NCBI GenBank assembly: GCA_000708835.1
Contig: DF237150.1
Location: 84,685-148,684 of the forward strand
Direction of reading: 5' to 3'
Length of the DNA: 64,000 nt
Origin: Klebsormidium nitens
Taxonomy: Eukaryota > Streptophyta > Klebsormidiophyceae > Klebsormidiales > Klebsormidiaceae
Both the position numbers and the translations under genes were made by a program. Of this stretch, positions 28,861 to 41,300 are shown one piece after another. Every line of letters starts with the position of its first letter. Positions within the stretch are counted from its first letter, which is position 1. The notes below the pieces were generated by a model that had not been told where the DNA came from, searched no databases, and saw only the letters and a list, made by a program, of their open reading frames with translations.

Positions 28861-30376
28861 ATGGGGACTTTCAGTGATCCTCCACCTTGCCCCGAGGAAC
28901 AGCTGATTCTCGACTTCTTCGAGGCTGTCAATGATAAGGATTCTGATAGGCTGCTGAAGATGTTCCATCCAGACTACGAGTCGGAGCAGCCGTGCTACCC
29001 AACAAGGAACTTCAAAGGAGGGGAACAGGTAACCAGTCACAACTCCTGGCCACCTTAAGATGCCAACCTTGACAGCCTATTGTCCTGATATCAACAGTCT
29101 GCTGCAAGATGCAGCTTGCAGCTACTTGCTCGCTCCTTTTTGCTAAGAATTTTCAAGCCCTGGGCAAAACCATGGCATGTCGTCGTTGTTGTTACTTCAG
29201 GTACTTGAATGTGGCAAATGCAGCGGTTGATCTCGCAGTGACCAACTCCTGAAAAAAGGTTCTACTTTGTAGGCAACAGGGAGATTCACAAAAAAATCAG
29301 GAATCCTCCAGTCACAATCACTCTTTGAAAGAGTTCAGGGCCTGAGCTGCTGATCAATAATCCTGTCGGCGTTCTTTGAATCGTGACGAACTCGGTATGT
29401 TTCAGATTTGAAAGCAAGGAGCGCCGCTCTTTACTTGTGAGGTGCTTTTGAGAGAGACTACGAGATTCACCAACACAAGTTGAAACTTGAGGCCTTTTAC
29501 TCTGCTGTGTGACTCTTGCAGATCTCAGTGTCATTTGTTAGCATGTATCAAAATTCCTTATGCATGGTCTTTCCTTCCTCCCTGATCTCTACGACGAGTC
29601 TGTACAAACTGTGCAGGACAAGAATTGAATGCACCGGACAAATAGGTTTGTGAGACTTCGTTCGTTGCAGACTTTCTTTAACCGGGGATGTCACATTGGC
29701 TTTCATGCCAGGATCCTGTTGACCATTCGCTTGCCCTTAAAGCTTCAGATCCGAAAATTATCTGGCCTGTCTTCAATTCAAGAGCTTAAATCTCACCCTT
29801 CTCCTTGCAGGTGTTGAGAAATTATGAGGCGTTGTCCAAGTTCAAGAGCGTGAAGTACACTGTTCACCGGACCGCTTTTAAGCAAGAAGGCCCGGGGCGG
29901 GTTACGGGGTTTGTGGAGTGCAGTCTGCAGGATGCAGAGAACAAAGTCAATGTCAAGGGGGTGTTCATTTATGAAACACAGGACAAACTGTTGCGAAAGG
30001 TGAGCCGTTCTTCTGTACTGGTTTTGGTCACCTACTTAATCTGACATGTTTTCCATAGATTCTCAAAGATACCTTGTGTCTCTTCCAGAATCTTGCAAAA
30101 CAAGAGTGGAGGAACGTTTCCCTTTTTTGAACATGATATGGCGCGTATCCATGTGCTGCAATGTTCTTGTCGCAACTCTCTCCACTGACAGAGTCTCTGC
30201 TTGAATGCACTTTAAAGCAAGCAATGATTACATGGAAAAAGGATAACGCATCACGGTCAAGTTTGTGAGTACTTTTCTTATGATTTCAGGGGAGTTTGTA
30301 CATGACGCCTGTTCAGAGTTCTGGGCACTCGATCGCCGAGCACTTCCGGATTGTGTCAGAGAAGGGCAAGTGGTAG
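28861..30376 (+). CDS. Small NTF2/SnoaL-like protein, 147 aa
   Basis: Three exons keep phase 0 throughout: 28861-29028, 29811-29999 and 30290-30376, with donors GTAACC and GTGAGC and acceptors CTTGCAG and TTTCAG. The product begins with a helix followed by FFEAVNDKDSDRL and FHPDYESEQP. This resembles the first helix and following acidic turn of SnoaL-like members of the NTF2 fold (a typical motif is 'ALNAGDLDALLALFAPD'). The rest is mainly beta-type sequence (YTVHRTAFKQEG, GRVTGFVEC, VKGVFIYE, IAEHFRIV), as expected of the cone-shaped sheet. The length suits a single-domain member. Family members include small-molecule isomerases, hydrolases and pure binding proteins, so no substrate can be given. 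There is no targeting peptide or membrane segment, so it is probably cytosolic. A GTG directly precedes the ATG; the ATG was preferred. Confidence 0.75.
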
Positions 30377-32330
30377 ATAGCTTTGCAAGCTCATTGCGCG
30401 AGTAGGTCTTCCTCCACAAAAACAAGTCAACGTCTTGCCGACTGTCAAAGGTAGAGTTGTGCAATAAAGGTCAGCGGCGGAGCAACCCAGGTGTGAAAGC
30501 ATTAGCAAAAATAAAGCGATTCTTCATACCTGTTCTTGCGTTGAACAGTAGGGCTAAGGCTGTCTAAGTGGCATGCTTATGGTGCACATGCAGTGGCAAG
30601 TCGCAAAACACCTACGCAACTAAAATAGATCTGCAGGCTAGTCGCGTGCACTGAACTTATTTACTCGGCGTGAAACACATTTTGAGTATGCAGACTTTGC
30701 TCGATTGTAGCACTTTCAGAATGTGCTGTTGACAGACCGTAAGAGGACATTTGTCAGCGTCCGGTCCGGCGTTTTATCTCTCCTGGTTAATTTCCCAGGG
30801 CCGCGCCTTGGGGACATCGCCACTTGATGATTCAGCAAATAGCATGCGGGCCCCGCTAGCCTTTGCGCCCGGTCATCATTGCGCAGGATCGATTACGAAC
30901 AGGACAATTCGATTCCATTGTTCGAATTTACTTATCGACTATAGCAGCGGCACTGCCATACAGCGAAAGCCCCCACCAACCTACATTGCATATATGTTTG
31001 TAACCACAGCAGCTGCCAGCCATCTTGTGCCTTTTGAGGATCATGGCATGCCAGCGTTTGAGTCTGCTGGCGATGATACATATAGTTCTGTACACTGTAA
31101 GCGGCCTGTAGCATTGAAACCCGTAAATTAGGCATGGCATATGATTAAGTTAATTAATGCAAGTATTGCATACTAACGCGTCACTTATGATTGGCAAGTG
31201 ACTCCGACACACGTTGTGTACTTCGATGCACGCTATGTGTCACGATTTTACGTTGAGATATGCATCACGGGAGCGCCGCCTTGATCGACTGTTAAACCAA
31301 TGATACATGTGGGAATTTGTTTATGTCTGCAGGCTAGCCTAGAGAATTATACCTGGTGGTCAGCGAGTGCATATGAAGAAACACTGGGCTTGCTACTACC
31401 ATGCGGCCATGCCGGGGCGCCATCTATCATGCACGCCATGGCCCGGTATAAAGATTGCTATCATATGTTCAACTGGAACCAAGCGCTCTTATAAGCCTGG
31501 TTGTTCAAGATGTTGAGGCCGACCATGAACTAGCTATCGGCAACGTGTAGCATCATTGCCATGGTTGCACACAGTACGCATGCGGAACTTCGGAACATGG
31601 AGCTAGCTTCCGCACGAATCGCAGATCGACTTTAGTGCCGCCAGCACCGTATAAACCACTGTACGATGATGAGATTGGGAATTGTGTGCATCTCTAACTT
31701 ATGCTGTACAGTGTAAACGTGTTGGTGAGTGGTGAGTGCAGAGTAACAAGTTCATTGAAGATGGCTGTACGGGTCAAGGTACGCACAGCTATAGTAAGCT
31801 TGGTACGGAGGATCTCTCAACGTGACGTGCAACTAATAAATATGTCATTGAATCAGACCGTTCCTAACCGAAGACTCTAGCCTGCTCCTGACAGTCGACA
31901 ACGAAACACTCTCATAAAAACGCAGTCCTAACTACAGAGGCACGGATATCATGGCAGTCCTACAAAAGCGCTTCAACGCCTCAAAGCCTCTATCACTTGA
32001 CAGGCAAAAGACCGTTCCACGACCAGTGCGAACGGAGATAGGTATGGCCTTAGGGAGAATGGAGGCCGCAACCCCCTAGACTGTAACCCACATGGGGTGT
32101 CAATCTCCCGCTCGAAACACAGGGCCACCCTGCAATCCCCGTGTCCCTTTCGTCCAGCGGTCTTTCAAGAGAGCGACTCATATCCGCTCACAGACAACGG
32201 CCCGTCTCTTCCGGCCGTCCCCTTTCGAGATCTTTGGTCGGTCTACGGACCCCGACCGCTTTTTCCAGAGATCGCGCCTCCCCCACTGTTCGGTCACTAC
32301 CCCCCCCGGATCCGCCTGGCAATCTCAGTC
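30377..32330. other. Convergent intergenic stretch, no gene seen
   Basis: This lies between the 3' ends of the NTF2-like gene (+) and the giant membrane protein (-). It is AT-richer than the flanking exons. Open frames at 30751-31131 and 32092-32549 (+) are unsupported, and the latter overlaps the antisense of the last exon of the membrane protein. Confidence 0.4.
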
Positions 32331-35300
32331 CTATTCAAAGCTTATAGCCCGGGCGGTTCGGTTCACTCTAAGGGGCGTCTCCGGCGATTGTGGGTCGTCA
32401 AAAATGTCAGGACTGTCTGGTCGTTCGCTCCCGGTGCGAGAGGAGTGACGGGAGGGTTCTGGCGTGGCCCACTCAGTGTCACCTGGCCGGTTGACCGTAC
32501 CGGGCAGATCGTCACACGACGAGGCCGGGGGCCGCCTGACGCCGGCTAGTTGCTGGAAGAGTGCCACGAGTCTGCAGGAAGGGAAGAGTGTCAAGCGGTC
32601 AGAAAGCGGACTTGATCAGGACCGGATGGGTGGTAAACTCCAATCAGCGAATATGCGAACATTCGAGGGTCGAAAGGATGAATTGGGTTGAGGGAATAAC
32701 TTCTTCTTCTTTGAAGAGGATGATTTCAAATGAGCCTACGCGAGAAAATTGACCACTTTCTAGGGACGAAGGTAATGTGCTCCGCTGCTACGACATCTTT
32801 AAAACTTTTCATACCAAAGGTTTCAGAGCAGAGTACGGCTACCCCAGAGTAGTAAACAGCAAAAGAGTTCCATAGAAGAAGCGTACAGGCAGTTTTCTTT
32901 CTGCGTCCGGATCAAGAGCGGTTTTTCAAGGGTCCTTTACTACTGCCACAGTCTGCTATTCCGTGCATCACTGTCGCTGGTTCGATCGCCCAAAAGCGAT
33001 GACGTCATCTTGACATCACAAAAAGGCGGATCGTCAGCCAAGGCCTCAAACTTTCAGCAGAAGGGACTTACTGGTTCACGAGTTGCGCCGCGAGGCTGAG
33101 CAGGAAGAGGGCGACCATGGCCCAGGCGATGCCGCTCTGGTGGACGCCGTTGGGCGCCTGGAGGAAAACGAGCGCGCACACGAAGATGCCCACCTCGCAC
33201 GCGCACGATAGCGTCTCCACGAATTGGAGCCGCCGGCTTATGAACGGCTGCAAGGTGCATAAGCGGACAGTATAAGCGGGGAGGGCACTTGAGAAAACCG
33301 CAGCTCTTATGTTCATCGAAGCAGCCGCCTCTCAAAATTTGTTGCATCAAGAAAAAGGCGGAGAACGAAAACATGGCCGCTACAGCGAAGCAGTGACAGC
33401 AGCGAAGGTCTATTCATTGTCGGCGTACACGTTTAATGAACACCTAAAATTGGGGAAAGTTCTTGTCCTTATCTGGCAGAACCTCCTTTGAGAGTGTCAA
33501 TCGGCTCACCCGTATCAATATCAGGAGGAAGACCTGCACGATTGACACCGCCAGCACCGCCACAACCTGACCCAAGCTGTGCTGCGAGCTCCCAAACGCC
33601 CCCAGCAGAATGGCATACGCTATCACGCGCGTCAGCTCGATGACGCGATAAGATACGCGCGCCCTCGAGGCGCGCCGCTCCTTATTCGTACCCCCCCGCC
33701 CTACGTCAGCACCCGTGGTCCCGTCTGTTCGAGGCGGCGTTTTCTGTGGGGTATTCGTTCCGGTTCCGGTCGGGAAATACGGAGCGGAAGACGGATCGGA
33801 GACGACGGCCAGCCCGCGGGTGTCCTCGAAGAGACTGCCCCATCGCGACAAGAACCTGCGGAGAGGGAGTCGATGACGTCAGTGAAGACGTCACGATTGA
33901 TCCAAAGGAGATGTCGTAAACACAGCATGCAACATGCGCTGCTAGAAATCTGTGGCATCCGGGAACGAAGGCTCGACTCTGCGAGCTTGCGCATGCGTCT
34001 GGTAGGTGGCCAAAGTTCGGCATCTAGATCAGAAGAACGTCTTCTCGGAAGGGCGGGTTATACATTTACTAAGGTTTCAAAGACTGTTGTGGGGAGGGGT
34101 GACGCATGTCCCTAAGTCGACTGTTCAAACGTTTCTCGAAGAGATTGGGTCGGCTATCAGCCCACTTCTCGTCGAACCCATGCTTTACTCCAGACTCATG
34201 CAAACCGTTCTTTTCTAAGTGCACCACGAAAAAGGAATGCAAGATGGCGGAAAAAAGGAAACACAAGGGGTCTGCTCACTTCGTTTCCCCCGGTTGTATC
34301 GAGACCCAGTACCCTTTCCCCGGTCGCTTTCTCGACAACAGCCGCTGGAATCTCCCCCCTTTGGGCGCCCCGTCCTCATCTACGCTGGCCAGGAAATAAC
34401 CAACTCGCTCGCCCTGAGAGGATGCCAAATTCGGAAGTTTAAAGTGAGGCTTTTCAGGTGAGGGTTTAGAGCGAAGTCTCAAGGACGTGCAAAGGGCGGC
34501 GGGAAGAAACGCACGCAGAGTAATAGCGCACAATCTGCCCAGCGGATGGCCATCGTATGGCGAATGCAGGCGCTTTCCAAATTCTGCCTCGGTTTTGAAT
34601 AGTCGAAGATGGAAGAGGTTACCGGGCCTCATTATCAAATGCACAGAAAGCACATCTGAACCACGAGCAGCTTCTCACAAAAGTTAGAACTTCGAAAAAG
34701 AGGAATGATGAGGAACTTTGCCTTGGCGTCGAAAGGACGAAAGAGGAGGACGAGTTTCCAAACTCACCCGCACGACTTTGATCCACAGGAACAGCAGCAT
34801 CCAGACGACGAACAGCCCCGGCCAGAGAACTAGAAGCGCGAGCCCCAGCCCGAGGCCCCACGCGGACGTCCCCGCGATGACGATCGAACTAGAGTGCGCG
34901 ATCCCCGCCACCGTTACCGCCACCAAGAACAGCTCGAAGCGCGGGTGGAGGAGCGCCCCGGTGGCCAAATTGCGCCCGCGCACGCGTGCGCGCCACACGG
35001 CGAAGAGGAGAGTGTGCAGGAAAGTGAGGACGATGAGGAAGACGACGGCCCAGATGAGCGCGCGCCAAAACTGACGGAACCTGCAGGGGAACGGTGGCTG
35101 GTTAGAAGAGTCTCGAGGGGGTTCGACAATCGTACCAATTTTGGATTAGTTGCTAGTCAATCAGACTCCGGCTGCAGAAAGAGGCCTTCAGAATGGCCGT
35201 CACAGTACCGGTTATCCACACTAATGGACAGGCGACGCAATTGGCGAAACCTGCAGGGGAAAGCTGGCTAGTTAGCAGGCGTCTTTAGGGGGTTTCGCGC

Positions 35301-38300
35301 TCGAGGCTCTGGCAATGCTGAGAATCTCGTCGTCAATGAAAGCCTCTGATGCATCCGAAGCAAGCTCTCCGAAAGGCTGCCAGAGGCGGAGTACTGGAAG
35401 CTGTCGGACCGTTGACAACCCTAGGAGAACGACACACGGTCAATTCGCACATTTTTGGTTCAATAATCTCGACGAAGTCTATTCAATCCGCGAATCTTAC
35501 TCGGCCTGCCCCACCGGGTTGTTCAACCGAGAGCCTGCCGTTCACTGCTGCAGATACGGGAGATGTGCAAACCGTCTGACAGCCTGCAACGTCACGGACC
35601 CATCAGACTTCGACGAGTCCCGTAAAGAGCAGATGCGAAATGTCGAAGTTCAGTCACAAACTCACTCCGCGTGCCCCCCCGGGTTGTTCACCCGGGCACT
35701 CAGGAAGCCTGCCGTCCACTGCTGCAGGTACGAAAACTCGACCGGGGTCAGCTCCGGGACGCCCCCGGCAGCCGGCGCCTGCAGCAGCGACCGCCGCTGG
35801 TACGTGATGATCTCAGCGAGGACGTCAGGAGTCCACGTGGCAGCTTTCCCGGACGCGCTGGTGTCTCCTTCGGACGCCCCCGTTTCGATCCCGGACGTCG
35901 CCGTGCTTTTTCCGGACGGTTTGGCGCTTTGCCCGGACGCAGTGAGGACCCTTCCGGACGGCCTGATGTTATTTTCGGACGCACCAAAACCTTCCTCGAA
36001 CGCTCCAATTCCTTCTTCGGACGCTTCGGTTCGAAGTTCGGAGGTGTTGGTGTTTGTTTCGGACGCTTCGGCACCCCGATTCAACGCCCCAGCCGCGCCG
36101 AGCGTGCCCGGGTCACGGGACCACCGACTCAGGGCCGAGTGGATGCTGACGTCATCCTCGGACGGTTCGGATCGCTCCTCGTACGCTACGTACCGGGAAC
36201 CAACCGTTTCGGACATCAGGGCGCGCTTGGCGCCGTCCAGTTCCCAGTCGGGGTGGAGGCTCATGGCATATTTCAGCGCCTGAGTCGAGCTATGCCTGGC
36301 GCGCTCGATAGGCGATCCCCCTCCCCCATACGCTATCCGCTCCTCGCTCACGCCCGCGCGGTCGGCGTCAAAACGGTGGTGCAAACCGAGCTCGTCCGGG
36401 TTGGTCTTATACAGCAGTTCCCCGTCGTTGAGGTGTAGGAAAACGGGTTTGGTGGACGGATCATCCTTTAACCTGCGGGCGTGGCTCTGACCCGCGTTTA
36501 ACCCGTCCCTTTCCGTAAGACACTCATCGTCCCCCGTGCACTTCAAACCCCTCCTCGTCGAAACCTCTACCCGATCCCACTCGTGGCCTCGATTTGGCCC
36601 CGGCAACAAACCCGGAAGGAAGGCCGACGCCGAGCGGTTTCCGCCGAGACTTTCGTACCCGTTTTGGGTTTCGAGAAGGCCTAACCGTGCGGTTAGAGAG
36701 AGGAACCGCTGCTGTAGGGCAGCGCAATCGGTGGTCGCGGCGGCGCCGGTCTTCTCGCGCGCGAGGTTGAGGTTGTCGAACAACTTGGTATCCTCCGGGA
36801 GAGGGACCTGGGGTCAAAGCGGAAAACTTAGTCAGGATTAATCCGAGTCAGGGTTCAAGTCAGGGTTATGGTTAGACCGAGGGTTGAAGATACGAGCAAA
36901 CGAAGCCACAACAATCGAAGATAACAGCTTCGAGGTGCTGAAGAGGGCCTGAATCGTAAAAGCTTACTAAGCGACGAAGGCGAAAAGTTGAAAGAAACAG
37001 GTCTGGTAACAAAAGATAACTCAAAGAGCTCTGTTGGTTTTGTCCCACGTTAAGAGTTTGAGCGACTGATACAGTAGAGCAACGGACATGCTCTGCCTAA
37101 TCTACCAGCACAGAAGGGCACGAGGTGATAGATGCACGAACGTTTGTTGCAAGTGAAGCGAGACAGAAAGACGAAAAGTCTCAAGTTCAGCTCGGAATAG
37201 TGAGAATCCGAAGCAAGAATAGGGGGACAAAGGACGAAGCAGCTATGAAACCATATTGTCTCTCACTCAAAAGCGAGAGACAGCCACAAAAAGCAAGTTC
37301 TGCTGCAACATTTGGCACACGCAATAGATGATTACGATAGAAGATGCGTGCCCGTTTTAAGCCGCGGAATCAGAGTGATCATCAACCACACACCTGGAAG
37401 AGCGTCCAGCGCAGTCCGTGCGCGCACTCCCGGAACAGCGTGGGCAGCGGAACGGCCAGGCGTTCCGCCATCGCAAAGAGCTGCATGTGGAAAAGAGTCC
37501 CCAGCAGATTCCGCGCCGGGTGCGTTCCGATCACCGGAGAGAAGCTCCCGGGCGGAAGCGGCTGCGAGGAGAGGTACCCCGAGAGCCCCGGGGGCGCCAC
37601 GTGGCCGCGTGACGTGTACGCAACGAGCGCTGACGTGGCGCCGGAGAGGAGCGCGGTGGTGCCGAAGGCGGCGGTGGAGGTGGCCCACACCGCCTGGGCC
37701 TGGCGGGTGACGTCACCTGCGGGGAGAGGTGACGTCAGCGAGAGGAAAGCGGGAGAGGGAGCCGATACAAGGGGTTTCACGATGAGCAGGGACTCAGCCG
37801 AGAAAGTGCTGGGTCTGATGGCTCGCATTGAATACGGGAGGAAATGACGTCAGCAGAGACAGCAAAGACTGCTGAAAGGAACGACGGAAAACGGGAAAAG
37901 CTCCTTCGAGTACGCAATGGGCCCAACCCATCCGAAACGGTTCTACTTAGACGATGCTACTTTTGGCGAGCTTTGAGCGCTCTGTTTACAGAAAACCACG
38001 CCTCGAATCTTCAGTGCCACCAACCACTGGATTCCACTGAATAACAGACGGCAGTGCGGATTCAACGCAGCAAAGCTGAGAGCGAGCCTTACGGATGTCA
38101 ACGAGTAGGACGTTGGACGCCTGGTTAGCGTTGCCGTAGTTATCCCTAACCACGCCCGCCGGGACGCTAATCTCGAGGTGCGAGGTTTTGGGGGTTTGGA
38201 CCAGGACTTGGAACACGCGCCCGACGTTCTGGTCCACGGACGAAAAGCTGCGGACGGGTTAGGGACGGGGTTAGCAAAACCGTTGCGAGCAAGGTTAGCG

Positions 38301-41300
38301 TTCCATAATAGGCAAGATACCCCGTCAGGGGGGCATGGTTTGGCATCCGGGTAACATGGAGACGACAAGAGCCGATACAGACAGGTATCATGCAAGAGAA
38401 ATATCCGAAGAAGCAGCAATACTTTTCAAAATCGCGGGGGAGTCGGACAGGGTTTAAAGACATATCGCAAATCGCTCGCAAGTTGCTTCGGTGGCGACTT
38501 CGCCAATGGGCACGTGTCACAACGCCCATTTATATTGGGAGCAAAACTCCAACTCATATTGGAACACAGCGCCCTCTTATACTGGAATCACAACGCCACT
38601 TAATTTAGGATCACCCACTTATACTGGGATCGATGATAACGGGTTAATGTTAATAACTTGCCAGCTAATGTTGCCGCCCGTAATCCGGACGTCCGCCTGC
38701 GCGAAGCCGAGGGCCGCCGATGAGAACTCGATGAGCACGGGGAAGAGCCGCTCGGACGTCCGCCGGGGGACGCTCGTCACGATGCGGACGGTGAGCGGAT
38801 CCGTGTCTGTATAGAAGAGCGCAGATTGTTGTTATGTTGGATTCAAGGGTACTTTCTTTGTTCAGGCACTTGTTGCTGTTTTTGTTGGTTCTTCCTCCCC
38901 CCGCCTTTTACCCAGTTTTCAGAACTCGAGAGTCACAAAAGTCAGGCTTACATACTGAGGTCCCGAAGACAGATTCTCTGTGGATTTAAGTAACAACCAG
39001 ATTAGATCTCGCCCAACCCGGCATCGTACGCTCGCTTGAACTTTGGAATAGTCGTGGAAAACATCATCTTCTTTTCAAAGGAGAAGGGGCGGGCATCGTC
39101 AGCTGTCGACCGAACAGACGCCAAGCTGGCTGTATCAGCGGTTGCGCATTTGTAAGCGTGTTCTTTTCAAAGCTGGCGCGAGAATTTCCGCGTTTGCAAG
39201 ACTCGTAAAGTGGTCAGACCCGTCAGAATGTAGAGCACAAGCGCGTGAAGTTGGAATTGCTATCATCAGCCGTGTGAGAGGTAGTGAGAGTTGAGCAGTG
39301 TAGCGATAGTACTCAAGTGGGTGTACGTGTGTGCAATTCTGATCTTACCCGCATGCCCCGGACATCGAAGGACGGTTCCGCCGGAATCCTTTCAGTGGGT
39401 TGCTGCCCGGAACCCGTGGAGAAGAGCGAGCAGTCGTGCGTGTTGTGTGCTACGGTGCGGAAGCGCCCGCTGTGTGCAGGGGCGCGTTCACACTGGTGGC
39501 TGGGTGCGTGAGAGCGCCCAGTGTGAAAAAGCTCGTGATGTGTGCAGTGTTGAGAAACACGATTCTGTGCGGTAGAGACGCCTGTGATGTGCAGTGTGAA
39601 TAAGGCCGTGGGTGGGTGTGAAGAGTCACAGATGTGTGGATGGTGCGTCAGTCCAGTGCTGGAAGGAAAAAAAATTGGCGTTTTTGCCGTTTGAATTCGA
39701 GTCGGGAGAAAAGAAGCCATGAAGTATCAAATTTAGAACTTCTCCCGGTTGCAGTAGACTGGCAGCGAGATAGCATAGAGCAGGCTCCAGAAGGTTTCAA
39801 GATCTGCTGATCGAGCCTTCAGAACTGCAAAGCCCACTCTTGAATTCTTAAAGTCAAACCGTGTCACAACACGATTCAGCACAATTCCTGCAAAATCATG
39901 CGCCTCATACCTCGTGTGCGACGAGAACCTGCTTAATAAAAATTCAATCGTGAAGATCCTTGATTCGAGCTACTTACTGACAAAGACGGTAGTTGACCCA
40001 GATGCCCCGGATGACGTCACAGCCCCAAGGGGAAGCGTTACGGTGACAGGAGTCGCAATTTTGGACTGGGGCTCCGGAAATGCCATAACCCGGTAAGAGT
40101 CCTGAGCGGCTGTGGGTGCTCCGGTAGATTGGATCTGGTGGAAAGTGCAGAAGAGCATTCGTCTTGCTTGCCAGCTGTTTTAAAGTCTTGTTCCTTAGGT
40201 GTGGTAAATTAAGTGTCTGTTCTTATGCCATTTCAAGGGGGTGATTAGCATGGGGTTCGATGATACGAGGTTCAGAAAACGCGAGAGTCAGGGCTGAACT
40301 TGATAGCAGAATTCATTGACGCTTGCGCGCAAGTTTCTTGCTGTCTCTGTCGACTTCAGCTCAGAAGCAGAACCTGGATATTGCAGAGACATAGCCAAAG
40401 CCGTCATTGCGCGCTCGCATGCGAGAACGGCACTTTGCAGCAAAGCTTGCTTCCACGTATCATAAGCGGGGCTGCTTATGCTGGAAACCCGACCTACCTG
40501 AAACGTATACGTGTTGTTCCCCACTGGTACCGGCTGCCCAACGACCGCCCCGTTCGTAACGTTGATACTGTTCGCGCTCACGTTCGTTACGTTCTCCGGG
40601 AAGGTGATGTTCAGCGGAAACACGGATGCGTTCGTGACGAGCCCCGTGAAAGTCTGTCCAGTTGGCAGCGTAAAGTTCGACTGCGCCAAACTCGGGACCG
40701 GGGTGGGTGTAACGATCGGGGCCACAGTAGGGACGAGCGTTACGTTGCCGACCGGGCCAGCTGTCGGCACAACGAGCGACGGGCTCCCTGTTGCGTTTGT
40801 TGCCGCAGTTGGTCCTGGCACCAAAGTTGGAAGCAGGGTTGCGTTTGGGGCGGCAGTCGAGTTTGGTGTCAATGTGGGGCTTCCGGTTGCGTTAGTTGGC
40901 GCAGTGGGACCTGGCACCAAGGTTGGAAGCAGGGTTGCGTTTGGGGCGACGGTCGTATTTGGTGTCAATGTGGGCAGAGGGGTGGTTGCATTGAATGCAG
41001 GGGTTTCGGTTGGGGGGGGTAACGATGGAGTCGGGGTTGGGGTACTGGTAACCCCCGGGGTTAGGGTGGCGTTTGGGGTTGGCAGCGGTGCCATTTCAGA
41101 CGGGGTGGGTAGAGGCGTTCCACTCGGAGACGGTGTTCCGGTGGTGGCAGGGGTTTCCGTTGGGGTTGGAGTCTCCGTTGGAGCAGGGGTTCCGGTCGTT
41201 GGAGCTGGCGTTCCGCTCGCTGAGGGTGTCTCAGTAGGAGCGGAGCTTTCGGTTGGGGAAGGCGTGCCCGTCGGTGGAGTAGTTCCCGTCGGAGAAGGGC

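Noticed and set aside
32097-32549. 150-codon plus-strand frame
   Set aside because: It overlaps the last exon of the minus-strand membrane protein, which is supported by phase and a clean acceptor; overlapping plus frames have no domain.
35315-36283. 322-codon plus-strand frame
   Set aside because: It overlaps antisense the exon 35666-36807 of the giant membrane protein, whose splice phases on the minus strand fit exactly.
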